A stretch of 5,469 bases of DNA from contig CABKMZ010000116.1 of assembly GCA_902373545.1 (NCBI GenBank), forward strand, positions 1 through 5,469. Direction: 5' to 3'. Shown here piece by piece: positions 1 to 5,398 of the stretch. The notes under the pieces are model-generated. The model did not search any database and was not told the origin of the DNA. It saw only the letters and a list, made by a program, of their open reading frames with translations. Source of the stretch: an uncultured Actinomyces sp. GTDB taxonomy: Bacteria; Actinomycetota; Actinomycetes; Actinomycetales; Actinomycetaceae. Position numbers and translations under genes: made by a program. Position 1 is the first letter of the stretch; every line of letters begins with the position of its first letter.

Positions 1-1016
1 GCGTGAATGATCCACGGGCGCTCGACGGCCACGGACTCGTAGGAGTTCCACAGGGGCTTGACGACCGACTGGGGCTGGCCCATCATGATGTCGACGCTGC
101 GGCCGATCGCGTTGGAGATGCCGCGCGCCAGGTGCACGGTGACGCCCTCGACGTCCTCGGCGGCGGTGGTGCCCAGGAGGAAGCCGGCGACGGAGCCGGG
201 CAGGCCGAGCGCACGCACGACCTTCCACACGGATTCTTCGCCGGTCGTGGCCACGGACGCCCACAGAGCGTCCGCGTCAGCGCCGGGCACGGCCTTGGCG
301 ATGGCCAGCAAGTCCAGGCGATCGCCGACCAGGTCGATGACCTCGCCGGGCAGGTCCAGGGCCTTGTCGTGGCCGCCGGGGACGATGGCGGCGTCAATGC
401 CCCAGTTGTGGGACACGATGTGCTCAAGGTGGTCGTCGGTCACCAGGAACACCTGGAACTCTCCGTCCGTGACGGACAGGGTCACCAGGGGCAGGTCACC
501 GAAGTTCCAGCCCTCCTTCTCGGCGGGCAGCTCCGCGAGGAGCGCGCGGTGATCGTCAGCCAGCTCCAGGTCGCCCAGGTCGACGCCCTCAAGGGCCGCC
601 AGCAGCGGCACCGACGACGCGGGGGTGCGTCCGATCTCAACGATGCGTGTGGGTGTGCCCTCCACGGCCTCGTCGGCTTCCTCCTCCGAGGGCCACACCT
701 TACCGAGCGGGGAGTCCCCCTCCGGCAGGTGGTCGGCGCTGGCGTTGCCAATGCGTACCTCAGCATCGAAGAGGACCGCGAGCTCGTCGGCCAAATCCGC
801 GGGGGCGGGGCCGGGGACCACCTCGGTCGAGCCAGCGGGCACGGTAGCGACGCGATCATCCGCGATCGCGACGTTCAGGCCGAGCAGCTGCGGCGAGGAG
901 GGGAACCATTCGAGCTGGGCGAGGATCGAACGTTCCTTCAGCTCGCCCGCGACGACGCTGGGATCCAGCTCGTGGCCGATGATCATGCCTTCAATGCGGG
1001 TCCAGTCCTGGGCCAT
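1..1016 (-). CDS. Unrecognised acidic cytoplasmic protein, N-terminal 338 codons (3' end outside window)
   Basis: Reading the minus strand from the ATG at 1016 gives 338 codons with no stop before the window edge, starting MAQDWTRIEGMIIGHELDPS and ending at the edge with ERPWIIHA. A clear ribosome binding site (AGGAAGG, 1024-1030) lies 7 nt before this ATG, which fixes the start. The product is rich in Asp, Glu, Ala and Leu, has no signal peptide or membrane helix, and I saw no cysteine, so it is probably a soluble cytoplasmic protein. Visible landmarks are an Ala/Pro/Glu-rich stretch around residues 60-105, a segment with WNFGDLPLV near residue 175, and a Gly/Leu-rich segment (ALGLPGSVAGFLLGTT) near residues 265-280. 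I do not recognise the family and assign no function. It is co-directional with the paralogue array upstream, 100 bp away, so read-through from that array is possible. Coding status is well supported by frame length, codon bias and the ribosome binding site. Confidence 0.85.
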   Translation of the reverse strand, partial: MAQDWTRIEGMIIGHELDPSVVAGELKERSILAQLEWFPSSPQLLGLNVAIADDRVATVPAGSTEVVPGPAPADLADELAVLFDAEVRIGNASADHLPEGDSPLGKVWPSEEEADEAVEGTPTRIVEIGRTPASSVPLLAALEGVDLGDLELADDHRALLAELPAEKEGWNFGDLPLVTLSVTDGEFQVFLVTDDHLEHIVSHNWGIDAAIVPGGHDKALDLPGEVIDLVGDRLDLLAIAKAVPGADADALWASVATTGEESVWKVVRALGLPGSVAGFLLGTTAAEDVEGVTVHLARGISNAIGRSVDIMMGQPQSVVKPLWNSYESVAVERPWIIH

Positions 1017-1023
1017 GTCACTA

Positions 1024-1030
1024 CCTTCCT
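1024..1030 (-). promoter_or_regulatory. Ribosome binding site of the 1016 gene
   Basis: AGGAAGG on the minus strand, 7 nt before the ATG at 1016. It is the strongest Shine-Dalgarno match in the window and decides the start of this gene. Confidence 0.75.
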
Positions 1031-1034
1031 ATCC

Positions 1035-1055
1035 GTGGTGACACCATCTCACCAC
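1035..1055 (-). promoter_or_regulatory. Leader hairpin before the 1016 gene
   Basis: GTGGTG (1035-1040) and CACCAC (1050-1055) are perfect 6-bp inverted arms around a 9-nt loop, 18 nt before the ATG at 1016 and just upstream of the ribosome binding site. It could be a leader stem-loop or a small operator. A 6-bp stem in GC-rich DNA can occur by chance. I saw no convincing -35/-10 pair between 1017 and 1116. Confidence 0.35.
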
Positions 1056-1116
1056 ACTTTGTTCCATTGTGGCGCGTGGCACGCACTTTTGCTCGCCCGC
1101 GCGGTCAGAGATGAGA

Positions 1117-1803
1117 CTATTGTTCTTCCGTTCCGCCCCACTCGACGGCCACCAGGCCCGTGCGCTGGGGCGTCGGGCCGAAGGCCTGCTCCCGCACCTG
1201 CGTGGTCACCTCCGCCTGGCGGATCGTCATGAACACCCGAATGAAGGTGTCCGGCTTCACCGGCGCCCCGGCCTCGTCCGTGAAGCTGTAGCGGGCGTGG
1301 GCCGTGTACGAGGAGGCATCGAAAGACACGAAGGTGTACTCGTTGGCGCGGATGCGCGGCGCCCAGTAGGTGATGAAGTCGGCCGCCTCCTTGTCGGTCA
1401 GCCCCAGCAGCGCCAGCTTCTCCTCCAGGAAAGGCACGGCGTCCTCGCGGGCGACGACGAAGCCCTCCTCGGGGGATTCCTGACCCACAGGCCCGTCCCA
1501 GAACAGGGAGGGGTAGGTTCGGCCACTCGCATCGGTCAGCGTTCCGTCGGGCGAGGCCGTCACCGTCCACGAGGCCCGGGTTCCCCAATCCGTCGTCTCC
1601 AGGGCGTCCGGGGCCGGGTAGGCGGTGTCGATCGCGCCATCAACGTCAACGCTCACCGTCACAAGCTGTTCCTGGGGCGCGTAGACGTACAGGACCGGCT
1701 TCTCCGACACTCCTTGCTCCCTTTCGTACGTCAGGAGGAAAGCGGTGGCGAACGCAAGACCAGCAACGACAACGCAGCTGAGGATGATGAGGGCTTTTTT
1801 CAT
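1117..1803 (-). CDS. Paralogue P1: membrane-anchored envelope protein of an uncharacterised KPVLYVY/VEWGG family
   Basis: This 228-residue protein starts MKKALIILSC and has one hydrophobic helix at about residues 4-25, then a short charged linker (YEREQG) and the family domain. Landmarks in order are KPVLYVY (35-41), a YPAP motif, ASWTVTASPDGTLTD, SLFWDG, REDAVPFLEEKL, DKEAADFITYWAPRIRANEY, SFDASSY, DTFIRVFMTIR and the C-terminal VEWGGTEEQ. The helix suggests an extracytoplasmic domain. AFA at 17-19 resembles a signal peptidase I site, but the hydrophobic run continues past it, so a retained anchor is equally likely. No usable lipobox is seen. From memory, similar proteins (KPVIYLYP near the N-terminus, VVEWGG at the C-terminus) occur in many Gram-positive bacteria without a known function. 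I chose the ATG at 1803 over the GTG at 1806 because P2 has GTC at that position while its next codon, ATG, is conserved. The stop is TAG at 1117-1119. Confidence 0.88.
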   Translation of the reverse strand: MKKALIILSCVVVAGLAFATAFLLTYEREQGVSEKPVLYVYAPQEQLVTVSVDVDGAIDTAYPAPDALETTDWGTRASWTVTASPDGTLTDASGRTYPSLFWDGPVGQESPEEGFVVAREDAVPFLEEKLALLGLTDKEAADFITYWAPRIRANEYTFVSFDASSYTAHARYSFTDEAGAPVKPDTFIRVFMTIRQAEVTTQVREQAFGPTPQRTGLVAVEWGGTEEQ

Positions 1804-1804
1804 C

Positions 1805-1840
1805 ACGTCTCTGTCTCTCTCGGGTCGCCCATCGTTGGGC
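1805..1840. repeat. Duplicated leader block, copy 1
   Basis: These 36 bases are identical to 2639-2674, at the same position before P2. With one mismatch on each side, the match extends over 1801-1849 against 2635-2683. It covers the ribosome binding site and hairpin of both leaders and shows that the regulatory module was duplicated together with the gene. Confidence 0.9.
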
Positions 1841-1841
1841 G
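1826..1841 (-). promoter_or_regulatory. Leader hairpin of P1
   Basis: CGCCCA (1826-1831) and TGGGCG (1836-1841) form a perfect 6-bp stem with a 4-nt loop in the P1 leader. It ends 22 nt before the ATG, and the purine-rich GAGAGAGA (1814-1821), the likely ribosome binding site, lies between. Equivalent hairpins sit at the same distance in P2 and P3. Confidence 0.5.
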
Positions 1842-1876
1842 TTGGCGCGATTGTATCCGACCGCGCGCATGTGTCT

Positions 1877-1906
1877 ATGGTACGGGGTTGTCCGCCCGCC
1901 TTTCAA
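1877..1906 (-). promoter_or_regulatory. Promoter of P1 (TTGAAA, 18 bp, TACCAT)
   Basis: On the minus strand, -35 TTGAAA is at 1901-1906 and -10 TACCAT at 1877-1882, with an 18-bp spacer beginning GGCGGGC. The same hexamers, spacing and spacer start recur before P2, and P3 has the same layout. Transcription would start near 1870, giving a leader of about 67 nt. The promoter lies just after the P2 stop codon, so P1 can be transcribed alone or by read-through from P2. Confidence 0.7.
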
Positions 1907-1947
1907 GGACGCCCCTCCCGGTCGGGCCAGCGCACGGCGCACTCCAG

Positions 1948-2637
1948 CTACTGGACGGCTCCTCCCCATTCGACGACCGTGAAGCCGCTGCGGGTCGGGG
2001 TGGGCCCGAAGACCTGAGGCGTGACCTCCTCGTTCGCATCCGCGGCACGGATCGTCATGAACACCCGAATGAAGGTGTCGGGCACGACCTGATTACCGGC
2101 CTCGTCCGCAAACGAATAGGTCACCTGCTGAGCGTAGGAGGAGGCGTCGAAGGAGACGAACGTGTAGTCGTTCGCGCGGATGCGCGGCGCCCAGTAGGTG
2201 ATGAAGTCGGCCGCCTCCTTGTCGCTGAGGCCCAGCTGTCCCAGCTTCTCCTCCAGGAAAGGCACCGCATCCTCACGCGCAACAATGAAGCCCCGCTCCG
2301 GCGTATCCTGCCTCACCGGCCCTTCCCAGAACACATACGGGTAGCTGCGCCCACTCGCGTCAGTCAACGTGCCATCGGGCGCGGCACTGATGGTCCACGA
2401 GGCCCGGGTCCCCTCCTCCGTCTGCACCTGACGCTCCGGGGCGGGGTACACCATGTCGAGTGTGCCCTTGACGTCGATGGTCATCGTCAGGCCCTGTTCC
2501 TCCTCCGGGTAGACGTACACGACAGGCTTCTCATCCAGAACCTCATGGTTGCTCTTCTTTTCGTGCGTGTCACACCCCGCGAGGAAGGAAAGGGATGCGA
2601 CGACTAGGCAGCTTGCGATGATCAGGATTTTCTTCAT
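1948..2637 (-). CDS. Paralogue P2: predicted lipoprotein of the same KPVVYVYP/VEWGG family
   Basis: This 229-residue protein begins MKKILIIASCLVVASLSFLAGC. LAGC at residues 19-22 is a good lipobox after a positively charged start and a hydrophobic core, so Cys22 is the predicted lipidated residue after signal peptidase II cleavage. A Lys/Glu/Asn-rich linker follows, then the family domain: KPVVYVYP, YPAP, ASWTISAAPDGTLTD, YVFWEG, REDAVPFLEEKL, DKEAADFITYWAPRIRANDY, SFDASSY, DTFIRVFMTIR and VEWGGAVQ at the end. The open frame extends upstream to 2694. I chose the ATG at 2637 because the bases before it match the P1 leader almost exactly, and in P1 that stretch is non-coding. The likely ribosome binding site is GAGAGAGA, 10 nt upstream. 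The stop is TAG (1948-1950). Its middle region (residues after SFDASSY, AQQVTYSFADEAGNQVV) differs from the other two copies. Function is unknown. Confidence 0.88.
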   Translation of the reverse strand: MKKILIIASCLVVASLSFLAGCDTHEKKSNHEVLDEKPVVYVYPEEEQGLTMTIDVKGTLDMVYPAPERQVQTEEGTRASWTISAAPDGTLTDASGRSYPYVFWEGPVRQDTPERGFIVAREDAVPFLEEKLGQLGLSDKEAADFITYWAPRIRANDYTFVSFDASSYAQQVTYSFADEAGNQVVPDTFIRVFMTIRAADANEEVTPQVFGPTPTRSGFTVVEWGGAVQ

Positions 2638-2638
2638 G

Positions 2639-2674
2639 ACGTCTCTGTCTCTCTCGGGTCGCCCATCGTTGGGC
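2639..2674. repeat. Duplicated leader block, copy 2
   Basis: 36 bases identical to 1805-1840, placed the same way relative to the start codon of P2. Confidence 0.9.
2661..2674 (-). promoter_or_regulatory. Leader hairpin of P2
   Basis: GCCCA (2661-2665) and TGGGC (2670-2674) pair around a 4-nt loop, 23 nt before the ATG. It is the same hairpin as in P1, one base pair shorter because the outer base has changed (A at 2675, where P1 has G). Confidence 0.45.
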
Positions 2675-2710
2675 ATTGGCGCGTGGGGCGTCACCTGCGC
2701 GGTTACTCCT

Positions 2711-2740
2711 ATGGTACGGGGTGGGCAGCCCGCCTTTCAA
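2711..2740 (-). promoter_or_regulatory. Promoter of P2 (TTGAAA, 18 bp, TACCAT)
   Basis: On the minus strand, -35 TTGAAA is at 2735-2740 and -10 TACCAT at 2711-2716, with an 18-bp spacer starting GGCGGGC. Hexamers and spacing are identical to the P1 promoter. The predicted transcription start is near 2704, about 67 nt before the ATG. Confidence 0.7.
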
Positions 2741-2773
2741 GGACGTGTCTCGCGGGTAGCCCACCTGTCCGTC

Positions 2774-3544
2774 CTATTGTTCCGTGCCGCCCCATTCGAC
2801 GGCGGTGAAGCCGCTGCGGGTCGGTGTGGGGCCGAAGACCTGAGGCGTGACCTCCTCGTTCGCATCCGCCGCACGGATCGTCATGAACACCCGGATGAAG
2901 GTGTCGGGCTCCACCGGCGCCCCGGCCTCGTCCGTGAAGCTGTAGCGGGCGTGGGCCGTGTACGAGGACGCATCAAAAGACACGAAGGTGTACTCGTTGG
3001 CGCGGATCTGCGGAGCCCAGAACGTTATAAAATCGGCCGCCTCCTTGTCGGTCAGCCCCAGCAGCGCCAGCTTCTCCTCCAGGAACGGCACCGCATCCTC
3101 ACGCGCAACAATGAAACCCTGCTCGGGGGCCTCCAGCGTCATCTCCCCATCCCAGAACAACGACGGATACGTCCGCCCACCCTGATCCGTCAGCGTTCCG
3201 TCCGGCGAGGCCGTCACACTCCACGAGGCCTGGGTACCCCGATCCGTCGTCTCCAGGACGTCCGGGGCCGGGTACACCGTGCCCAACTCACCCTCCACGT
3301 CAAGAGACACCGTCAACGACTGCTCACGCTCGGGATACACATACAACACAGGCTTGTAAGCAGGTTGGGAGTCGCGGCTCGGCGAGGGAGAAGGCGACAC
3401 GGGATCATCCACATTCTCGCAGGCCGTATCCCCACCCTCGCACTCATTCGGGTCAATCAGGGGAACCAAGCCGAAGACGATCGCGGCAGTAGCGACCAGT
3501 GCCCCGACAACGACACAAACGATCGTGATCACTGTTTTCTTCAT
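2774..3544 (-). CDS. Paralogue P3: membrane-anchored KPVLYVYP/VEWGG family protein with a Pro/Ser linker
   Basis: This 256-residue protein starts MKKTVITIVC and has a hydrophobic helix at about residues 4-30. A linker absent from P1 and P2 follows. It holds Cys35 and Cys42, which could form a disulfide outside the cell, and the Pro/Ser stretch VSPSPSPSR (49-57), typical of a flexible spacer across the cell wall. The family domain follows: KPVLYVYP (64-71), YPAP, ASWSVTASPDGTLTD, SLFWDG, REDAVPFLEEKL, DKEAADFITFWAPQIRANEY, SFDASSY, DTFIRVFMTIR and VEWGGTEQ. The open frame reaches 3619, but the predicted -10 box lies at 3615-3620, so only the ATG at 3544 lies well inside the transcript; it also aligns with the MKK start of P1 and P2. 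Its coding sequence is a mosaic: some blocks are identical to P1 and others to P2. It faces away from the flotillin gene. Function is unknown. Confidence 0.88.
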   Translation of the reverse strand: MKKTVITIVCVVVGALVATAAIVFGLVPLIDPNECEGGDTACENVDDPVSPSPSPSRDSQPAYKPVLYVYPEREQSLTVSLDVEGELGTVYPAPDVLETTDRGTQASWSVTASPDGTLTDQGGRTYPSLFWDGEMTLEAPEQGFIVAREDAVPFLEEKLALLGLTDKEAADFITFWAPQIRANEYTFVSFDASSYTAHARYSFTDEAGAPVEPDTFIRVFMTIRAADANEEVTPQVFGPTPTRSGFTAVEWGGTEQ

Positions 3545-3565
3545 GGCTCCTACGCCTCTCTCACA

Positions 3566-3579
3566 GTCCGCCATCGGAC
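3566..3579 (-). promoter_or_regulatory. Leader hairpin of P3
   Basis: GTCCG (3566-3570) and CGGAC (3575-3579) form a 5-bp stem with a 4-nt loop, 21 nt before the ATG. Position, stem length and loop length match the P1 and P2 hairpins although the stem sequence differs. A purine-rich GAGAGAGG and a closer AGGAG lie between hairpin and start. Confidence 0.45.
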
Positions 3580-3614
3580 GTTCCGCCCGCGAGACAACGA
3601 CCCCGCGCTCCCCC

Positions 3615-3644
3615 ATCATAAGCAGCCCTGCCGCCCGCTTTCAA
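3615..3644 (-). promoter_or_regulatory. Promoter of P3 (TTGAAA, 18 bp, TATGAT)
   Basis: On the minus strand, -35 TTGAAA is at 3639-3644 and -10 TATGAT at 3615-3620, with an 18-bp spacer beginning GCGGGCGG. It has the best -10 of the three paralogue promoters, so P3 is probably the most strongly transcribed. The predicted start near 3608 gives a leader of about 64 nt. Confidence 0.75.
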
Positions 3645-3693
3645 CGAGGTCAGCGTGCGCGCGCAACCCCGCCACGGCCTCGTCACCCCATAG

Positions 3694-3713
3694 TGAGACA
3701 ATGCATTGAGTCA
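3694..3713. promoter_or_regulatory. Palindromic candidate operator before the flotillin gene
   Basis: CAATGCATTG (3699-3708) is a perfect 10-bp palindrome, flanked by symmetric TGA (3694-3696) and TCA (3711-3713). In all, 16 of 20 positions are two-fold symmetric. It overlaps the -35 box at 3706-3711, where a repressor could block transcription. No regulator gene is in the window, so its use is inferred. Confidence 0.35.
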
Positions 3714-3734
3714 CAGGCCCGGCGCTGGTATTCT
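3706..3734 (+). promoter_or_regulatory. Promoter of the flotillin gene (TTGAGT, 17 bp, TATTCT)
   Basis: -35 TTGAGT is at 3706-3711 and -10 TATTCT at 3729-3734, with an ideal 17-bp spacer. The predicted start is near 3741, giving a leader of about 53 nt to the ATG at 3794. It is divergent to the P3 promoter, with 61 bp between the two -35 boxes. Confidence 0.6.
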
Positions 3735-3744
3735 GACGAGTTAC

Positions 3745-3769
3745 GCGACGCCACCCACGAGCGCGTCGC
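3745..3769 (+). promoter_or_regulatory. Leader hairpin of the flotillin gene
   Basis: GCGACGC (3745-3751) and GCGTCGC (3763-3769) are perfect 7-bp inverted arms around an 11-nt loop at the start of the predicted leader. It ends 24 nt before the ATG at 3794 and directly precedes the alternative GTG at 3779, an argument against that GTG as the main start. Confidence 0.4.
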
Positions 3770-3793
3770 ATCCCTCACGTGAAAGCAACGATC

Positions 3794-5260
3794 ATGCCCT
3801 TCTTTCTTATCGCGGTGATCGCCATCGCCGCCCTCGTCCTTATCCTCCTCTTCCTGTGGGCAAGCTTCGTGTCCGCTTCCCCGGGCGAAGTCAAGGTCAT
3901 TTCCGGCCCGCGCGGCCAGCGCGTCCTCCACGGCAAGACGGGGTGGAAGATTCCCCTCCTCGAGCGCGTGGACACCATGACCGCCTCGATGATCTCCGTC
4001 GACGCTCAGACCACGGACTTCGTTCCCACCAACGACTACATCAACGTGCGCGTCGACGCGGCCGTCAAGGTCCGCATTGCGACCGATGATGACACGCTGT
4101 TCAAGGCAGCGACGCGTAACTTCCTCTACAAGACGACCTCCGAGATCTCCGAGGAGGTACGCGACACCCTTGAGGGGCACCTGCGCGCCATCATCGGCCA
4201 GATGAAGCTCACCGACATCATCACCGACCGCGCTGCCTTCTCCGAGCGCGTCCAGGAGAACGCGAAGCAGGACCTGGAGGAGATGGGCCTCCTGATCGTC
4301 GCGTTCAACATCCAGAACGTCACCGATCAGAACGGCGTCATCGACAACCTCGGTATCGACAACACCGAGCAGATCCGCAAGACCGCCGCCATCGCCAAGG
4401 CGAACGCGCAGAAAGAGGTCGCGCAGGCGACCGCCATCGCCCAGAAGGAAGCGAACGACGCACAGGTCGCCTCGCAGCTCGAGATCGCTCAGAAGCAGAC
4501 GGACCTCGCGAAGCGCCAGGCGGCTCTGAAGGTCGAGGCCGACACCGAGAAGGCGAAGGCGGACGCCGCCTACGAGATCCAGTCGCAGATTCAGCGCCGC
4601 GACATTGAGCGCGAGACCGCGCAGGCCGACATTGTCAAGCAGGAGCAGCAGGCGGTCATCAAGGAGAAGGAAGTCGTCGTCACCAAGCAGGCCCTGCAGG
4701 CCGAGGTGAACGCGAAGGCCGACGCCGAGCGCTACGCCGCCGAGAAGAAGGCCGACGCGGCCCTGTACGCGCGCCAGCGTCAGGCCGAGGCCGAGGCGTT
4801 CGAGCGCACCAAGAAGGCCGACGCCGACAAGCAGGCCATGCTAGCCGAAGCCCAGGGTATCGAGGCTCGAGGCCGCGCGGAGGCCTCCGCGATCGGCGCG
4901 AAGCTGACGGCCGAGGCCGAGGGCCTCGAGAAGAAGGCCGAGGCCATGACGAAGATGAACCAGGCGGCCGTCCTCGAGATGTACTTCCGCGCCCTGCCTG
5001 AGGTCGCTCGCGCCGTGGCCGAGCCACTGTCCAAGGTCGACACGATCACCATGTACGGCGAGGGCAACAACGCTCAGATGGTCGGCGACATCACGAAGTC
5101 GATCAGCCAGATCAACGCGGGCCTCGGCGATTCGCTGGGCCTGGACCTGCAGCAGATGTTCACCGCGCTCGTGGGCGCCAAGGTCGTCTCCCCGACCATC
5201 TCCGACGCGGTTGCGGAGGGTGTGCGCGACGCCTCCGTCCCGAAGCCTCCGCAGCAGTGA
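3794..5260 (+). CDS. floT: Flotillin-family (SPFH/Band 7) membrane scaffold protein, FloT/YuaG-like
   Basis: The 488-residue product has the full architecture of bacterial FloT/YuaG. An N-terminal membrane helix spans about residues 3-27. An SPFH domain follows at about 28-180, with EVRDTLEGHLRAIIGQM, the stretch in which flotillins usually read EGHLRSILG, and the QDLEEMGLLIVAFNIQNV strand. A long Ala/Glu/Lys-rich coiled coil covers about 190-390, and the C-terminal segment contains LPEVARAVAEPLSKVDTI from residue 401. Length is close to the roughly 500 residues of B. subtilis FloT. Flotillins oligomerise on the inner face of the membrane, organise microdomains and affect signalling, secretion and membrane fluidity. 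In Bacillus the partner is an NfeD-type protein (YuaF); none is seen here, and the downstream neighbour lies outside the window. I chose the ATG at 3794 because GAAAG lies 8 nt upstream; an in-frame GTG at 3779 would add five residues but has no ribosome binding site. The stop is TGA. Confidence 0.93.
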   Translation: MPFFLIAVIAIAALVLILLFLWASFVSASPGEVKVISGPRGQRVLHGKTGWKIPLLERVDTMTASMISVDAQTTDFVPTNDYINVRVDAAVKVRIATDDDTLFKAATRNFLYKTTSEISEEVRDTLEGHLRAIIGQMKLTDIITDRAAFSERVQENAKQDLEEMGLLIVAFNIQNVTDQNGVIDNLGIDNTEQIRKTAAIAKANAQKEVAQATAIAQKEANDAQVASQLEIAQKQTDLAKRQAALKVEADTEKAKADAAYEIQSQIQRRDIERETAQADIVKQEQQAVIKEKEVVVTKQALQAEVNAKADAERYAAEKKADAALYARQRQAEAEAFERTKKADADKQAMLAEAQGIEARGRAEASAIGAKLTAEAEGLEKKAEAMTKMNQAAVLEMYFRALPEVARAVAEPLSKVDTITMYGEGNNAQMVGDITKSISQINAGLGDSLGLDLQQMFTALVGAKVVSPTISDAVAEGVRDASVPKPPQQ

Positions 5261-5340
5261 GCGAGGCTCGCACACAACGCGGGCGCAGCCTGTGCCGCGG
5301 GCGCGGCGCGACAGTGCGCGAGGAGCCCCCATGCGTGAGG
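5261..5340. other. GC-rich non-coding stretch after the flotillin gene
   Basis: No supported gene. The TGA stop is followed at once by GCGAGGCTCGC, which can fold into only a very short hairpin. A 9-bp direct repeat, CGCGGGCGC, occurs at 5278-5286 and 5296-5304. No T-rich terminator tail is seen. Confidence 0.4.
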
Positions 5341-5398
5341 CGGGCTCGCGACACGGGCCGCTCGTGATGCGGGCTCGCGATACAGACCGCTCGTGATA
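5341..5398. repeat. Two tandem imperfect 29-bp repeats
   Basis: 5341-5369 and 5370-5398 are adjacent 29-bp units matching at 25 of 29 positions. Each unit is a 13-bp part (CGGGCTCGCGAYA) plus a 16-bp part (CRGRCCGCTCGTGATR). A further copy of the 16-bp part, with one change relative to this consensus, follows at 5399-5414 and runs into the terminal palindrome. All four differences between the units are transitions. Confidence 0.8.

Noticed and set aside
3..1232. Long plus-strand open frame of 409 codons
   Set aside because: It is antisense to the well-coded minus-strand gene with a strong ribosome binding site, and its translation is low-complexity and His/Gly/Arg-rich, typical of an antisense frame in GC-rich DNA.
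1069..2607. Plus-strand open frame of 512 codons with apparent internal repeats
   Set aside because: It is antisense to P1 and P2. The repeated protein pattern only mirrors the paralogy of the real genes, and the frame crosses two promoters and intergenic gaps.
2638..2694. N-terminal extension of P2 (start at 2694)
   Set aside because: The stretch matches the non-coding P1 leader, and the extension would bury the signal peptide behind a charged segment.
3545..3619. N-terminal extension of P3 (start at 3619)
   Set aside because: That start overlaps the predicted -10 box, so it would lie outside the transcript, and it would precede the signal helix with 25 charged residues.
2549..3709. Plus-strand open frame of 386 codons
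   Set aside because: It is antisense to P3 and runs through its promoter and leader. Arg/His-rich content marks a shadow frame.
3779..3793. GTG start of the flotillin at 3779
   Set aside because: It has no Shine-Dalgarno sequence upstream and sits right after a hairpin, while GAAAG is well placed for the ATG at 3794. It remains possible.
3683..4180. Minus-strand open frame of 165 codons
   Set aside because: It overlaps the flotillin promoter and SPFH-coding region on the opposite strand, with no ribosome binding site or recognisable domain.
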